Shown here one piece after another: positions 1-6,347 of a stretch of DNA of 12,968 bases; position 1 is the stretch's first letter, and the number at the start of each line of letters is the position of its first letter. The stretch lies in the NCBI GenBank assembly GCA_964432715.1, contig CAYSOW010000060.1, positions 1 through 12,968 of the forward strand, in the 5' to 3' direction. Made by a program: the position numbers and the translations under genes. The notes under the pieces are model-generated. The model had not been told where the DNA came from and made no database searches. It was given only the letters and a program-made list of their open reading frames with translations. This DNA comes from Phocaeicola_A sp964432715 (GTDB lineage Bacteria > Bacteroidota > Bacteroidia > Bacteroidales > Bacteroidaceae).

Positions 1-808
1 CTTTCGATTCGCTTTCCGAACGTGCTTCCGATTCACCATTCGCACACGCTTTTGCTTCAGCTTCCGCCCGTTCTTTCGTTTCCCGTTCCGCCCGTTCTTT
101 CGCTTCCCGTTCTGCGCGTTCTTCTGCATCCTCCGGATTCTCTTCCACGGGATTCATGGAGCATTTCTCGAAAGCGAACTGACGAAGGCGTGCTTCGAAG
201 AGATCGGCGGCTCCTGCCAAGAGGGTTTGTCCGATGTGGACTTGCTTCAACAGGAACTGCAGCTGGAAGTGGGAAACCATATCTGCGGTGTAGAGTCCGT
301 GGGCGGACATGGCTACTTCCGGATCCCAGGGCTGCAGGGAGGGGAAACGCTCGGTGAGCGTGGAGGTGGTGGCGGGGAACTCCGGATCTACGGCGAAGTC
401 GGTCTCATGGAGCGGACGTCCGTTGAGGGTGTACTGCCCATGCGCTATGATGCGACCTTTGGAGGGGTTGGCGGGCAGATAGAGGGCGGACTCGTAGGGC
501 AGCACCTCCAGCATGGCCTGCAACTCGGCTTCTACATGGCCGCGCAACGCTGAATCTACTTTCTTGAAGAAATAGCGCACACCGGCTTCCACCAGACGGG
601 AGGTGACTTGCCGCGTGATGCGGACTGCCTCCTGCTCCGTCTGAGAACGGGTATCCGTGGCACACACCAGTAACTCACAGTCGGGCAAGGTGAGCGTCTC
701 CTCTTGTCCCGTCATCGTCATCAGGCTGGTCTTGAAGCCATGGCGAAAACCGATGCCGGCCATCTCGGCGGCACCGGTGATATCATCGGCAATGACTGCT
801 ACTATCAT
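1..808 (-). CDS. Four-carbon acid sugar kinase (DUF1537 family), 3' end cut by window edge
   Basis: The first 269 residues are visible. The N-terminus MIVAVIADDITGAAEMAG, then DTRS (52-55), FKKVDSALRGHVEAEL (81-96), and PANPSKGR followed by HGQYTLNGRPLHET (112-136), are hallmarks of the DUF1537 N-terminal, substrate-binding domain. These kinases phosphorylate C4 sugar acids (D-threonate, erythronate and related) on the terminal hydroxyl; the ATP-binding C-terminal domain lies outside the window. ATG at 808 was chosen because it overlaps the upstream pdxA-like stop as ATGA and is preceded by a purine-rich AAAGAAAGG, so translation is probably coupled. Oddity: after TLLAGAADLFEARL (195-208), where the first domain should end, comes a charged Glu/Arg/Lys/Ala stretch (about 222-269) with a tandem 8-residue repeat. 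Family assignment is firm. The exact substrate is unknown, and whether the C-terminal domain is intact cannot be seen. Confidence 0.88.
   Translation of the reverse strand, partial: MIVAVIADDITGAAEMAGIGFRHGFKTSLMTMTGQEETLTLPDCELLVCATDTRSQTEQEAVRITRQVTSRLVEAGVRYFFKKVDSALRGHVEAELQAMLEVLPYESALYLPANPSKGRIIAHGQYTLNGRPLHETDFAVDPEFPATTSTLTERFPSLQPWDPEVAMSAHGLYTADMVSHFQLQFLLKQVHIGQTLLAGAADLFEARLRQFAFEKCSMNPVEENPEDAEERAEREAKERAERETKERAEAEAKACANGESEARSESESK
41..112 (-). repeat. 24-bp in-frame tandem repeat in the kinase interdomain linker
   Basis: Positions 89-112 and 65-88 are 24-bp units differing at one base; 41-64 is a degenerate third unit. Read on the coding strand they encode EREAKERA, ERETKERA and EAEAKACA. 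The unit is a multiple of three, so copy-number change would keep the frame. The flanks (1-40 and 113-140) share the same Glu-rich bias. The peptide is probably a charged helix or coiled coil. Confidence 0.85.
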
Positions 809-1857
809 GCGTTTGCCTTTCTTTTAAGTCGATTGTGCGCCATGCGGGTGGCGTAATCGATGGACAACATCATGGCATCTTCACTCGCTACGCCCTTGCC
901 GGCTACGTCGAAGGCGGTTCCGTGGTCCACAGAAACGCGGATGATGGGGAGGCCGAGGGTGATGTTGACACCCTTCACGCTGTCCATCTTGCCGGTCTCT
1001 TTGTTCCAGTTGAATCCTACCACCTTGAAGGGGATGTGACCTTGGTCGTGATACATGGCTACACAGCCGTCAAACTGGCCGCACTTGGCTTTGGCAAAGA
1101 GGGTGTCGGGGGGTACGGGACCGACGACGTTGAAGCCGCGCTTGGTGAGCTCTTGCACGGCGGGGATGATCTCTTTCTCCTCTTCCCAACCGAAGAGTCC
1201 GTTGTCACTGGAGTGCGGATTCAGTCCGGCGATACCGATGCGCGGATGCTCGATGCCAAACTGGATGCAGGCGTCGTTGATGAGCTCGGTCACCTCGATG
1301 ATGCGGGCCTTCTTCACACGGTCGCATGCTTCGCGCAGGGAGACGTGGGTGGATACGTGGATGACACGCAGGAACTCGTCGGCCAGCAACATGGCGTATT
1401 TCTTGGTGTTCGTGAAGGTGGCGTAAATCTCGGTGTGGCCGTCGAAATGGTGGCCGGAGAGGTTCAACGCTTCCTTATTCAAGGGGGCGGTCACCGTGGC
1501 GTCCACCTCATCGGCCATGGCCAAGTCGATGGCTTTCTTAATAGAAACGAAGGCGGCATTGCCACACTGCGCAGCCACTTGTCCGTAGGCAAAGGTGCTG
1601 AGATCCACACAGTGGAGGTCGAACACGTCGATGGTGCCATACTCAAATTTGGCTTCTGAAACGCTGCTGATGGCGTGGACGGTGAGGGGGAGTTGGAGCA
1701 ACTCTACAGCCTTCTGCATGATGGCTGCGTCACCGGTCACCAGCGGTCGGCATTGCTCGTAGGTGGATTGGTGGCTCAGGGCACGAGCTACAATCTCCGG
1801 ACCGATGCCGGCGGGATCACCCATGGTGATTGCTATCTTGGGTAAATTTTGATTCAT
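805..1857 (-). CDS. pdxA2: PdxA2-type 4-phospho sugar-acid dehydrogenase (PdxA family)
   Basis: The 350-residue protein is full length for the PdxA family. Visible motifs: GDPAGIGPEI (13-22), GHTEIYA (140-146) for substrate phosphate and hydroxyl binding, metal ligands at about H171 (STHVS), H270 (MYHDQG) and H312 (SVDHGTAFD), NPHSSDNGLFG (213-223), and GVNITLGLP (296-304). True PdxA oxidises 4-phosphohydroxythreonine in pyridoxal phosphate synthesis. PdxA2 paralogues oxidise and decarboxylate D-threonate or erythronate 4-phosphate to dihydroxyacetone phosphate. The ATGA overlap with a DUF1537 kinase favours the PdxA2 role. About ten extra residues (around 283-293, NWNKETGKMDS) sit after the HDQG motif compared with E. 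coli PdxA as I remember it. It follows the iron dehydrogenase gene after 48 bp. A pyridoxal-phosphate role is less likely but not excluded. Confidence 0.88.
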   Translation of the reverse strand: MNQNLPKIAITMGDPAGIGPEIVARALSHQSTYEQCRPLVTGDAAIMQKAVELLQLPLTVHAISSVSEAKFEYGTIDVFDLHCVDLSTFAYGQVAAQCGNAAFVSIKKAIDLAMADEVDATVTAPLNKEALNLSGHHFDGHTEIYATFTNTKKYAMLLADEFLRVIHVSTHVSLREACDRVKKARIIEVTELINDACIQFGIEHPRIGIAGLNPHSSDNGLFGWEEEKEIIPAVQELTKRGFNVVGPVPPDTLFAKAKCGQFDGCVAMYHDQGHIPFKVVGFNWNKETGKMDSVKGVNITLGLPIIRVSVDHGTAFDVAGKGVASEDAMMLSIDYATRMAHNRLKRKANA

Positions 1858-1866
1858 AGGGATAAA

Positions 1867-1900
1867 ATTTACAGGGTTCTACATACAATATTCTGTAAAT
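1867..1900. other. 8-bp perfect inverted repeat in the adh-pdxA2 spacer
   Basis: ATTTACAG (1867-1874) and CTGTAAAT (1893-1900) form a perfect 8-bp inverted repeat around an 18-nt AT-rich centre. It fills most of the 48-bp spacer between the dehydrogenase stop and the pdxA-like start. There is no U-run, so it is not a classical terminator. It could be an mRNA processing or stability hairpin, or an operator. Function unknown. Confidence 0.45.
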
Positions 1901-1905
1901 CGCGT

Positions 1906-3054
1906 TTACTCGTAGAGGCTCTCGTAGATGGCTTTGGCATCGGCCTCTGTGACGGGACGCGGGTTGTTCTTCAGCAGGCGCTGCACCTCCATGGCGGCTT
2001 TGGCCATGCGGTCTACGGCGTCGCGGGGAACACCTACCTGGGTCAGGTTGGTGGGGATGCCGCAATCTTTAGAGAGCTTGGTGACAAACGCTACACCATT
2101 CTCGGCGGTCTCTTCGTCGGTGGCGCCTTTCGGGGCTCCGCAAGCCAGTGCCACCTGAGCGTATTTCGCTACGTTGGCGCTGCGATTGAACTTCATGACA
2201 GAAGGCAGCAGGATGGCGTTGGAGAGTCCGTGAGAGAGGTGGAACTCGCCTCCCAAGGGGTATGAAAGGGCGTGTACGGCAGCGGTGTTGACCGGTCCGA
2301 GGCAGAGACCTCCGTAGAGGGCGCCCAGCAACAGGGCTTCACGGGCTTCCATGTCCTGACCGTTCTTGACGGCACGGAGCAGGTTGGCCGAGATGAGCTG
2401 TATGCCCATGAGGGCGTACATATCTACGCAGGGGTGTGCAAACTTGTTGGTGTAGGCCTCGATGCAGTGGGTCAGTGCGTCCATGCCGGTCTCCGCGGTG
2501 ACTTTGGCGGGCACGGTGGCAGTGAGCTGCGGATCAACGTAAGCAACGTCGGCAATGAGGTACGGACTGACGATGCCTTTCTTGAGCTTGTCGCGCTCGT
2601 CCAGCAGGATGGCGTTCGGAGAGACTTCGCTACCGGTGCCGGCGGTGGTGGGCATGCAAGCGAACCAGACGCCGCGACCTTTGACAAAGCCTGTGCCGAA
2701 GAGGTCCTCCACTTGCTGATCGCTGTTGACCAGCGTGGCAATCAGTTTGGAGAGGTCCATGACGCTACCGCCGCCCACTCCAATCACGCTGTCGGCACCG
2801 AACTTGCGGGCAACGGCGAGGATGGTTTTGAAATCAGTGACCGAAGGTTCCTGGGTGATATGATCGTAAATCTCAATGGCTACACCGGCAGCGGTGAGTC
2901 GGTCGAGGGTCTCTTTCAAGAGGGGGACAATGGGGGGAGCCGTCAGGATGAAGAGACGTTTCCAACCCATTTTCAGATAATCATCACAAAATTGTGTGGT
3001 GCAACCGGTTCCAAACACGATTTTTTGAGGTTGCAGTAATGTAATAGGTTTCAT
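1906..3054 (-). CDS. Iron-containing alcohol dehydrogenase
   Basis: The 382-residue group III (Fe-type) alcohol dehydrogenase is full length. The nucleotide-binding signature GVGGGSVMD lies at 92-100 and the family motif PTTAGTGSEVS at 135-145. Metal ligands by comparison with FucO are D192 and H196 (MDALTHCIEA), H261 (AVHALSYPLGG) and H275 (FHLSHGLSN); all are present, so the enzyme should be active. Members reduce aldehydes or oxidise alcohols and hydroxyacids with NAD(P)H, and substrate cannot be read from sequence. It lies 45 bp after the symporter gene and 48 bp before the pdxA-like gene on the same strand. It may therefore act on an aldehyde or hydroxyacid in the same sugar-acid pathway, for example the aldehyde released by the aldolase. 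ATG at 3054 gives the normal family N-terminus, MKPITLLQPQKIVFG. Confidence 0.93.
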   Translation of the reverse strand: MKPITLLQPQKIVFGTGCTTQFCDDYLKMGWKRLFILTAPPIVPLLKETLDRLTAAGVAIEIYDHITQEPSVTDFKTILAVARKFGADSVIGVGGGSVMDLSKLIATLVNSDQQVEDLFGTGFVKGRGVWFACMPTTAGTGSEVSPNAILLDERDKLKKGIVSPYLIADVAYVDPQLTATVPAKVTAETGMDALTHCIEAYTNKFAHPCVDMYALMGIQLISANLLRAVKNGQDMEAREALLLGALYGGLCLGPVNTAAVHALSYPLGGEFHLSHGLSNAILLPSVMKFNRSANVAKYAQVALACGAPKGATDEETAENGVAFVTKLSKDCGIPTNLTQVGVPRDAVDRMAKAAMEVQRLLKNNPRPVTEADAKAIYESLYE

Positions 3055-3091
3055 ATTTCGTTATGTTTTACCAATCTATGATATGTTTTGG

Positions 3092-3112
3092 GGGCGGCGT
3101 TATTTACCGCCC
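3092..3112 (-). other. GC-rich hairpin across the symporter stop codon
   Basis: GGGCGG (3092-3097) and CCGCCC (3107-3112) are complementary with a 9-nt loop that contains the TAA stop of the symporter gene. No U-run follows on the transcribed strand. It may slow 3' exonucleases or separate expression of the symporter from the downstream dehydrogenase. Short stem, so confidence is low. Confidence 0.35.
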
Positions 3113-4686
3113 TCTTTAGCCAAAGCACGTTTCTTTTTCCGCTCCTCCAGGAAGCCGTAGATGGTCAGCTCCTTGTCGGCCAAAGGCTCCTTGAAGAGAT
3201 AGCTGGCAAAGTAGCCCACCACGAAGAGGATGAGGTGACTATAGACACCCAGCATATACTTGTGGTGCGTAAAGTTCCAATCGCCCAGATCGAGCAGCAG
3301 CTGCTTGCCGTTGCCCAGGTCGAACTTCGTGGAGGTGAGCATGGCGTAGGCCGTAAAGAGCACGGCGGCTGCAATGCCCACGTAGAGGCCCTTGCGGTTG
3401 GCTCTCCGGCTGAGCAAGCCCAGCAGGAACAGGCCCACGATGCCTGCCGAGAAGATGGCGTAGAGGCCGAACACGGCACCCAGCACGCCTTCCCCACCCC
3501 AAGCCACATAGAGCAGGGCAACACCCACGGCGGCAAGGCCGGAGAAGATGACTGCCCGACGACCGACACGCATGCGCTGCTTGTCGGTGCTATGGGGACG
3601 GAAACGTACGTAATAGTCCTGCACCACGATGGCAGAAAGGCAGTTCAAGTCGGCATCCAGACTGGAGATGGCTGCGGCAGCCAGCGCCGAGATGACCAAG
3701 CCCGTGATGCCCACCGGGAGCTGGGTAGAGATGAAGTACGGGAAGACGCCGTCCGCCTTGATTCCCTCGGGCAGGATGTTTCCGTCGAGGTGATAGAAGA
3801 CGAAGAGTCCGGTACCGATGAACATGAAGAGCGCCCATACCGGCACACTCATGAAGACGCCGATGTAGGCAGCCTTCTTCGCGCTGCGGTCGTCCTTCGC
3901 CGTGAGGTAACGCTGCACGATGGTCTGGTCAGTGCCATACTTCTGGATGGCATAGAAGATACCATTGAGCACCATCACGATGAAGGTGAGGCTCGTGAGG
4001 TCCATGTCGTACGGACCAAAGCTGATCTTGTTGTACTCCCCTGCTACGCGCATCACTGTGGAGGGACCGCCTTCCGGAAGGAAGAGCAGCAAACCGGCAC
4101 AGATGAGTCCGCCGCCAATGAGCAGGAAGCCCTGAATCACGTCCATCCAAATGATGGCCTCCATTCCTCCGAGGAGGGTGAGCAGGATGATGACTACGCC
4201 CAGCGTGAGCAACACGACGTAGATGTCGCACATCAGGAACTCGGAGAGCGCCAGGCTCACCAGGTAGAAGACGGTGCCCATCTTGGAGAAGTGGCCCAGG
4301 GAGAATGCCAGCGAGCCGTAGAAGCGGGCAAAGAAGCCGAATCTGCGCTCGAAGTATTCGTAGGTACTCAGTTTAATGACGCGGCGGAAGAGCGGTACAA
4401 TGACGCCGATGAGCGCCACCAGCACGATGGGCACCATCAGTCCCTGCACCAGCAAGATCCAGTTGCCTTCATAGGCAGCACCCGGATAGGCCAGGAAGGT
4501 GACGCTACTGATGAGGGTAGCGAAGATAGACATTCCGATAGCCCAAGAGGGGATCTTTCCGCTAGCGGCGTAATAGGCAGAGGTATCTTTCTGTCGATGA
4601 GCAAAGTAGAACCCCATTCCTACGGCCAAAGCCACGGAGAGGAGCACAATCACATAGTCAATCCAATGGATGTATGATTCCTTCAT
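3100..4686 (-). CDS. Sodium:solute symporter (SSS/SLC5 family)
   Basis: A 528-residue inner-membrane protein with about 13 hydrophobic helices starting at residue 9 (IDYVIVLLSVALAVGMGFYF). Family features: the early segment AYYAASGKIPSWAIGMSIFA (38-57), GTDQTIVQRYL (251-261), and the Ser-rich helix AAAAISSLDADLNCLSAIVV (336-355), which matches the helix carrying the Na2 sodium site in this family. It should import a solute with sodium. The family covers sugars, sialic acid, amino acids and carboxylates. Its place between an aldolase-family gene (46 bp upstream) and the dehydrogenase (45 bp downstream) suggests it brings in the sugar acid these enzymes consume. The C-terminus is basic (EERKKKRALAKEGGK). 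The substrate cannot be assigned from sequence. Confidence 0.93.
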   Translation of the reverse strand: MKESYIHWIDYVIVLLSVALAVGMGFYFAHRQKDTSAYYAASGKIPSWAIGMSIFATLISSVTFLAYPGAAYEGNWILLVQGLMVPIVLVALIGVIVPLFRRVIKLSTYEYFERRFGFFARFYGSLAFSLGHFSKMGTVFYLVSLALSEFLMCDIYVVLLTLGVVIILLTLLGGMEAIIWMDVIQGFLLIGGGLICAGLLLFLPEGGPSTVMRVAGEYNKISFGPYDMDLTSLTFIVMVLNGIFYAIQKYGTDQTIVQRYLTAKDDRSAKKAAYIGVFMSVPVWALFMFIGTGLFVFYHLDGNILPEGIKADGVFPYFISTQLPVGITGLVISALAAAAISSLDADLNCLSAIVVQDYYVRFRPHSTDKQRMRVGRRAVIFSGLAAVGVALLYVAWGGEGVLGAVFGLYAIFSAGIVGLFLLGLLSRRANRKGLYVGIAAAVLFTAYAMLTSTKFDLGNGKQLLLDLGDWNFTHHKYMLGVYSHLILFVVGYFASYLFKEPLADKELTIYGFLEERKKKRALAKEGGK

Positions 4687-4732
4687 ACGTTGTAAAGTGT
4701 GTTTTTAAGGTGTTATAAATAAGGTATGTGCT

Positions 4733-5632
4733 TTATCGTTTCACTTGTGCGGCACGTGCTGCGATGGCCTCTTCTTCTTCCTTGGGAAGACGGGTGAGCG
4801 GAAGCAGCATGTAGGGGTCGCAAAGGCCGTCTACCTGCATCATCACTTTCAGTGCGGTGAGCGACTGGCCGAGGGTGCGTCCCTCCTGATAGATCTTGGC
4901 GATGGCATTGGTCTCCTCCTGCAGGCGGTTGGCTGTGGCGGTATCGCCCTTCAACGCTGCGTCATAGAGCTCGCGGAACATGGCGGGCACAAAGTTGCCT
5001 GTGCTCGGAACGATGCCGTCGCCTCCCAACGAGAGACTGTAGGCCGACTGGGCAGCCCATCCGCAGAAGTAGGAGAAACGGGGGTTGTTCTTGGAGATTT
5101 CTATGCAGGCTGCCATGCGCTCCAGGTCGCGCTCAGAGTCCTTCAGACCGACGATGTTGGGGTGTTCGCTCAGACGGCGAACGACATCAACGGGGATGGA
5201 CATGTGGGTGGTGGCTTTGATGTTATAGAGCATCAGCGGGCGCTTGATGGCGTTGGCCAAGCTTTCGTAGTAGTTGTACATCTGCTCATCGGTGAGGGCG
5301 TAGTAGCTGGGCAGGGTGGCCACAATGACGTCGGCACCTGCCTGGTCGTATTTGTCCGCTGCCACCAGTTGCTCACTGTAGCAAGTGCCGGTGAGTCCGG
5401 CGTAGATGGTGATGCGATGTTGGGCGGTTTCTACGGCCGCACGAACCATCTTCACTCCATCCTCCGCAGAAACGGAGTTGCCTTCGCCGGTGGTGCCCAT
5501 CAAAAGCGGAGAGACACCAGCCTGTGCGAAGCTTTCTACAATCTTGCGTACGGCGCCTTCATCGAGTGCGCCGGAAGCGGTGACCGGAGTGACCATAGGC
5601 ACTACGACACCGCTATATTTTTTCTCTGTCAT
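4733..5632 (-). CDS. DapA/NAL-family class I aldolase or dehydratase, not a true DHDPS
   Basis: 299 residues, full length for the dihydrodipicolinate synthase/N-acetylneuraminate lyase superfamily. Visible: the pyruvate-binding loop GTTGEG (46-51), the tyrosine pair PSYY (108-111), the catalytic Tyr136 in LYN and Schiff-base Lys164 in GLKDS. The usual DapA stretch YNxPxRTG is here YNIKATTHM (136-144): the proline is Lys and the position of the carboxylate-binding Arg138 of E. coli DapA is Thr. A lysine-synthesis role is therefore unlikely. The enzyme should cleave or dehydrate a 2-keto-3-deoxy acid, giving pyruvate plus an aldehyde or a keto acid. ATG at 5632 gives the standard N-terminus MTEKKYSGVVVPMVTP; its leader and promoter lie in the N gap starting four bases upstream. 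It appears to be the first gene of the operon. Confidence 0.88.
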   Translation of the reverse strand: MTEKKYSGVVVPMVTPVTASGALDEGAVRKIVESFAQAGVSPLLMGTTGEGNSVSAEDGVKMVRAAVETAQHRITIYAGLTGTCYSEQLVAADKYDQAGADVIVATLPSYYALTDEQMYNYYESLANAIKRPLMLYNIKATTHMSIPVDVVRRLSEHPNIVGLKDSERDLERMAACIEISKNNPRFSYFCGWAAQSAYSLSLGGDGIVPSTGNFVPAMFRELYDAALKGDTATANRLQEETNAIAKIYQEGRTLGQSLTALKVMMQVDGLCDPYMLLPLTRLPKEEEEAIAARAAQVKR

Positions 5633-5636
5633 GGTT

Positions 5637-5736
5637 NNNNNNNNNNNNNNNNNNNNNNNNNNNNNNNNNNNNNNNNNNNNNNNNNNNNNNNNNNNNNNNN
5701 NNNNNNNNNNNNNNNNNNNNNNNNNNNNNNNNNNNN
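5637..5736. other. Assembly gap of 100 N (gap 1)
   Basis: Exactly 100 N, a conventional scaffold placeholder, so true length is unknown. It removes the leader and any promoter or operator of the aldolase operon, and could hide part of a regulator or small gene between it and the HIT gene. Confidence 0.97.
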
Positions 5737-5753
5737 TTATTAAAGATGTTTTA

Positions 5754-6179
5754 TTAGAGATTTGCTTTGATGGCGTCAATCAGTTCCTGATATTCGGCAT
5801 CAGAAAGATAAACCTTACCCGGGTTCATCTGGAAAGTACCACCGTAGTCCGGTCCGTCAACATATTTCGGAGCGAGGTGGAAGTGCAAGTGTGAGAGTTT
5901 GTCACTGTAGGCACCGTAGTTGATTTTCTCCGGATGGAACGCTTTGTCCATGGCTCTGGTGACACGTGTTACATCTGCCATGAAAGCGTTGCGCTCTTCG
6001 TCAGAAAGTTCGAACAGGTCGTTCACATGGTCTTTGTAAGCTACGAGGCAACGACCGCGGTAAGTTTGCTCTTTGAAGAGGAAAACTCGTGATACGCTCA
6101 GCTGAGCGATTTCAATCATCAAATTGTGCAAAGTCTCATTGTTGGTGCAATAGAGACATTCTTTAGGATCACTTTTCAT
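5754..6179 (-). CDS. HIT-family nucleotide hydrolase/transferase
   Basis: 141 residues, the usual size of a single-domain HIT protein. The histidine-triad motif is at 97-101 (HLHFH, followed by LAP), and the conserved early segment has CLYC (8-11) and RGRCLVAYKDHV (41-52). The CxxC near the N-terminus, with a histidine such as H51, resembles the zinc site of many bacterial HIT proteins. The family hydrolyses adenosine phosphoramidates and related nucleotide conjugates in the cytoplasm through a covalent histidine-nucleotide intermediate. The motif reads SHLHFHLAPKY rather than the common GxHVHxHLIPR, as in the HinT-like branch. The gene lies downstream of the antiporter on the same strand, after 168 bp that contain a tandem repeat, so it probably has its own promoter. 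Confidence 0.92.
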   Translation of the reverse strand: MKSDPKECLYCTNNETLHNLMIEIAQLSVSRVFLFKEQTYRGRCLVAYKDHVNDLFELSDEERNAFMADVTRVTRAMDKAFHPEKINYGAYSDKLSHLHFHLAPKYVDGPDYGGTFQMNPGKVYLSDAEYQELIDAIKANL

Positions 6180-6191
6180 GCTTTTACTTTT

Positions 6192-6236
6192 AAAATATTA
6201 TCTATTAAAATATTATCTTTCAAAATATTATCTATA
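6192..6236. repeat. 15-bp AT-rich tandem repeat, three copies, upstream of the HIT gene
   Basis: Units at 6192-6206, 6207-6221 and 6222-6236 all begin AAAATATTATCT and differ only in the last three bases. On the minus strand each reads AGATAATATTTT, ending 12 bases before the HIT start codon. One copy continues as TAATATTTTG, which contains TATTTTG, one base short of the Bacteroidetes -7 box TAnnTTTG. It may form part of the HIT promoter or leader. Confidence 0.8.
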
Positions 6237-6300
6237 AACTATCCCCATGGATACGGGCGCTTTCCCTTATCGTTTTTGGAATCTTCATGGAAAGACCCGT

Positions 6301-6319
6301 GCTGAAATTTTCTTTCAGC
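6301..6319. other. 7-bp hairpin downstream of the antiporter gene
   Basis: GCTGAAA (6301-6307) and TTTCAGC (6313-6319) form a perfect stem around a 5-nt loop, 29 bp past the antiporter stop. There is no strong U-run after it on the minus strand, so a terminator role is uncertain. Confidence 0.35.
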
Positions 6320-6347
6320 GGTAAAATTAGGGATTATTTCCGATTTA

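Noticed and set aside
835..1659. Plus-strand open frame of 274 codons opposite the pdxA-like gene
   Set aside because: The reverse frame of a conserved enzyme, with no domain of its own; similar shadows occur opposite the dehydrogenase (2272-3039) and pepD (10982-11851).
3088..4677. Very long plus-strand open frame (529 codons) antisense to the symporter gene
   Set aside because: It mirrors the symporter almost end to end, is rich in His, Glu and Asp as expected from the complement of hydrophobic codons, and has no recognisable domain. The minus-strand protein is clearly real.
4733..5632. Lysine-pathway dihydrodipicolinate synthase (dapA)
   Set aside because: The position of the essential carboxylate-binding arginine is Thr, and the gene sits in a catabolic operon.
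4745..5743. Plus-strand open frame opposite the aldolase gene, running into the gap
   Set aside because: An antisense shadow of a gene with clear family motifs; much of its end is N.
6301..6319. Intrinsic terminator for the antiporter gene
   Set aside because: The stem is AT-rich and short, and the sequence after it on the transcribed strand lacks a U-run; recorded only as a hairpin.
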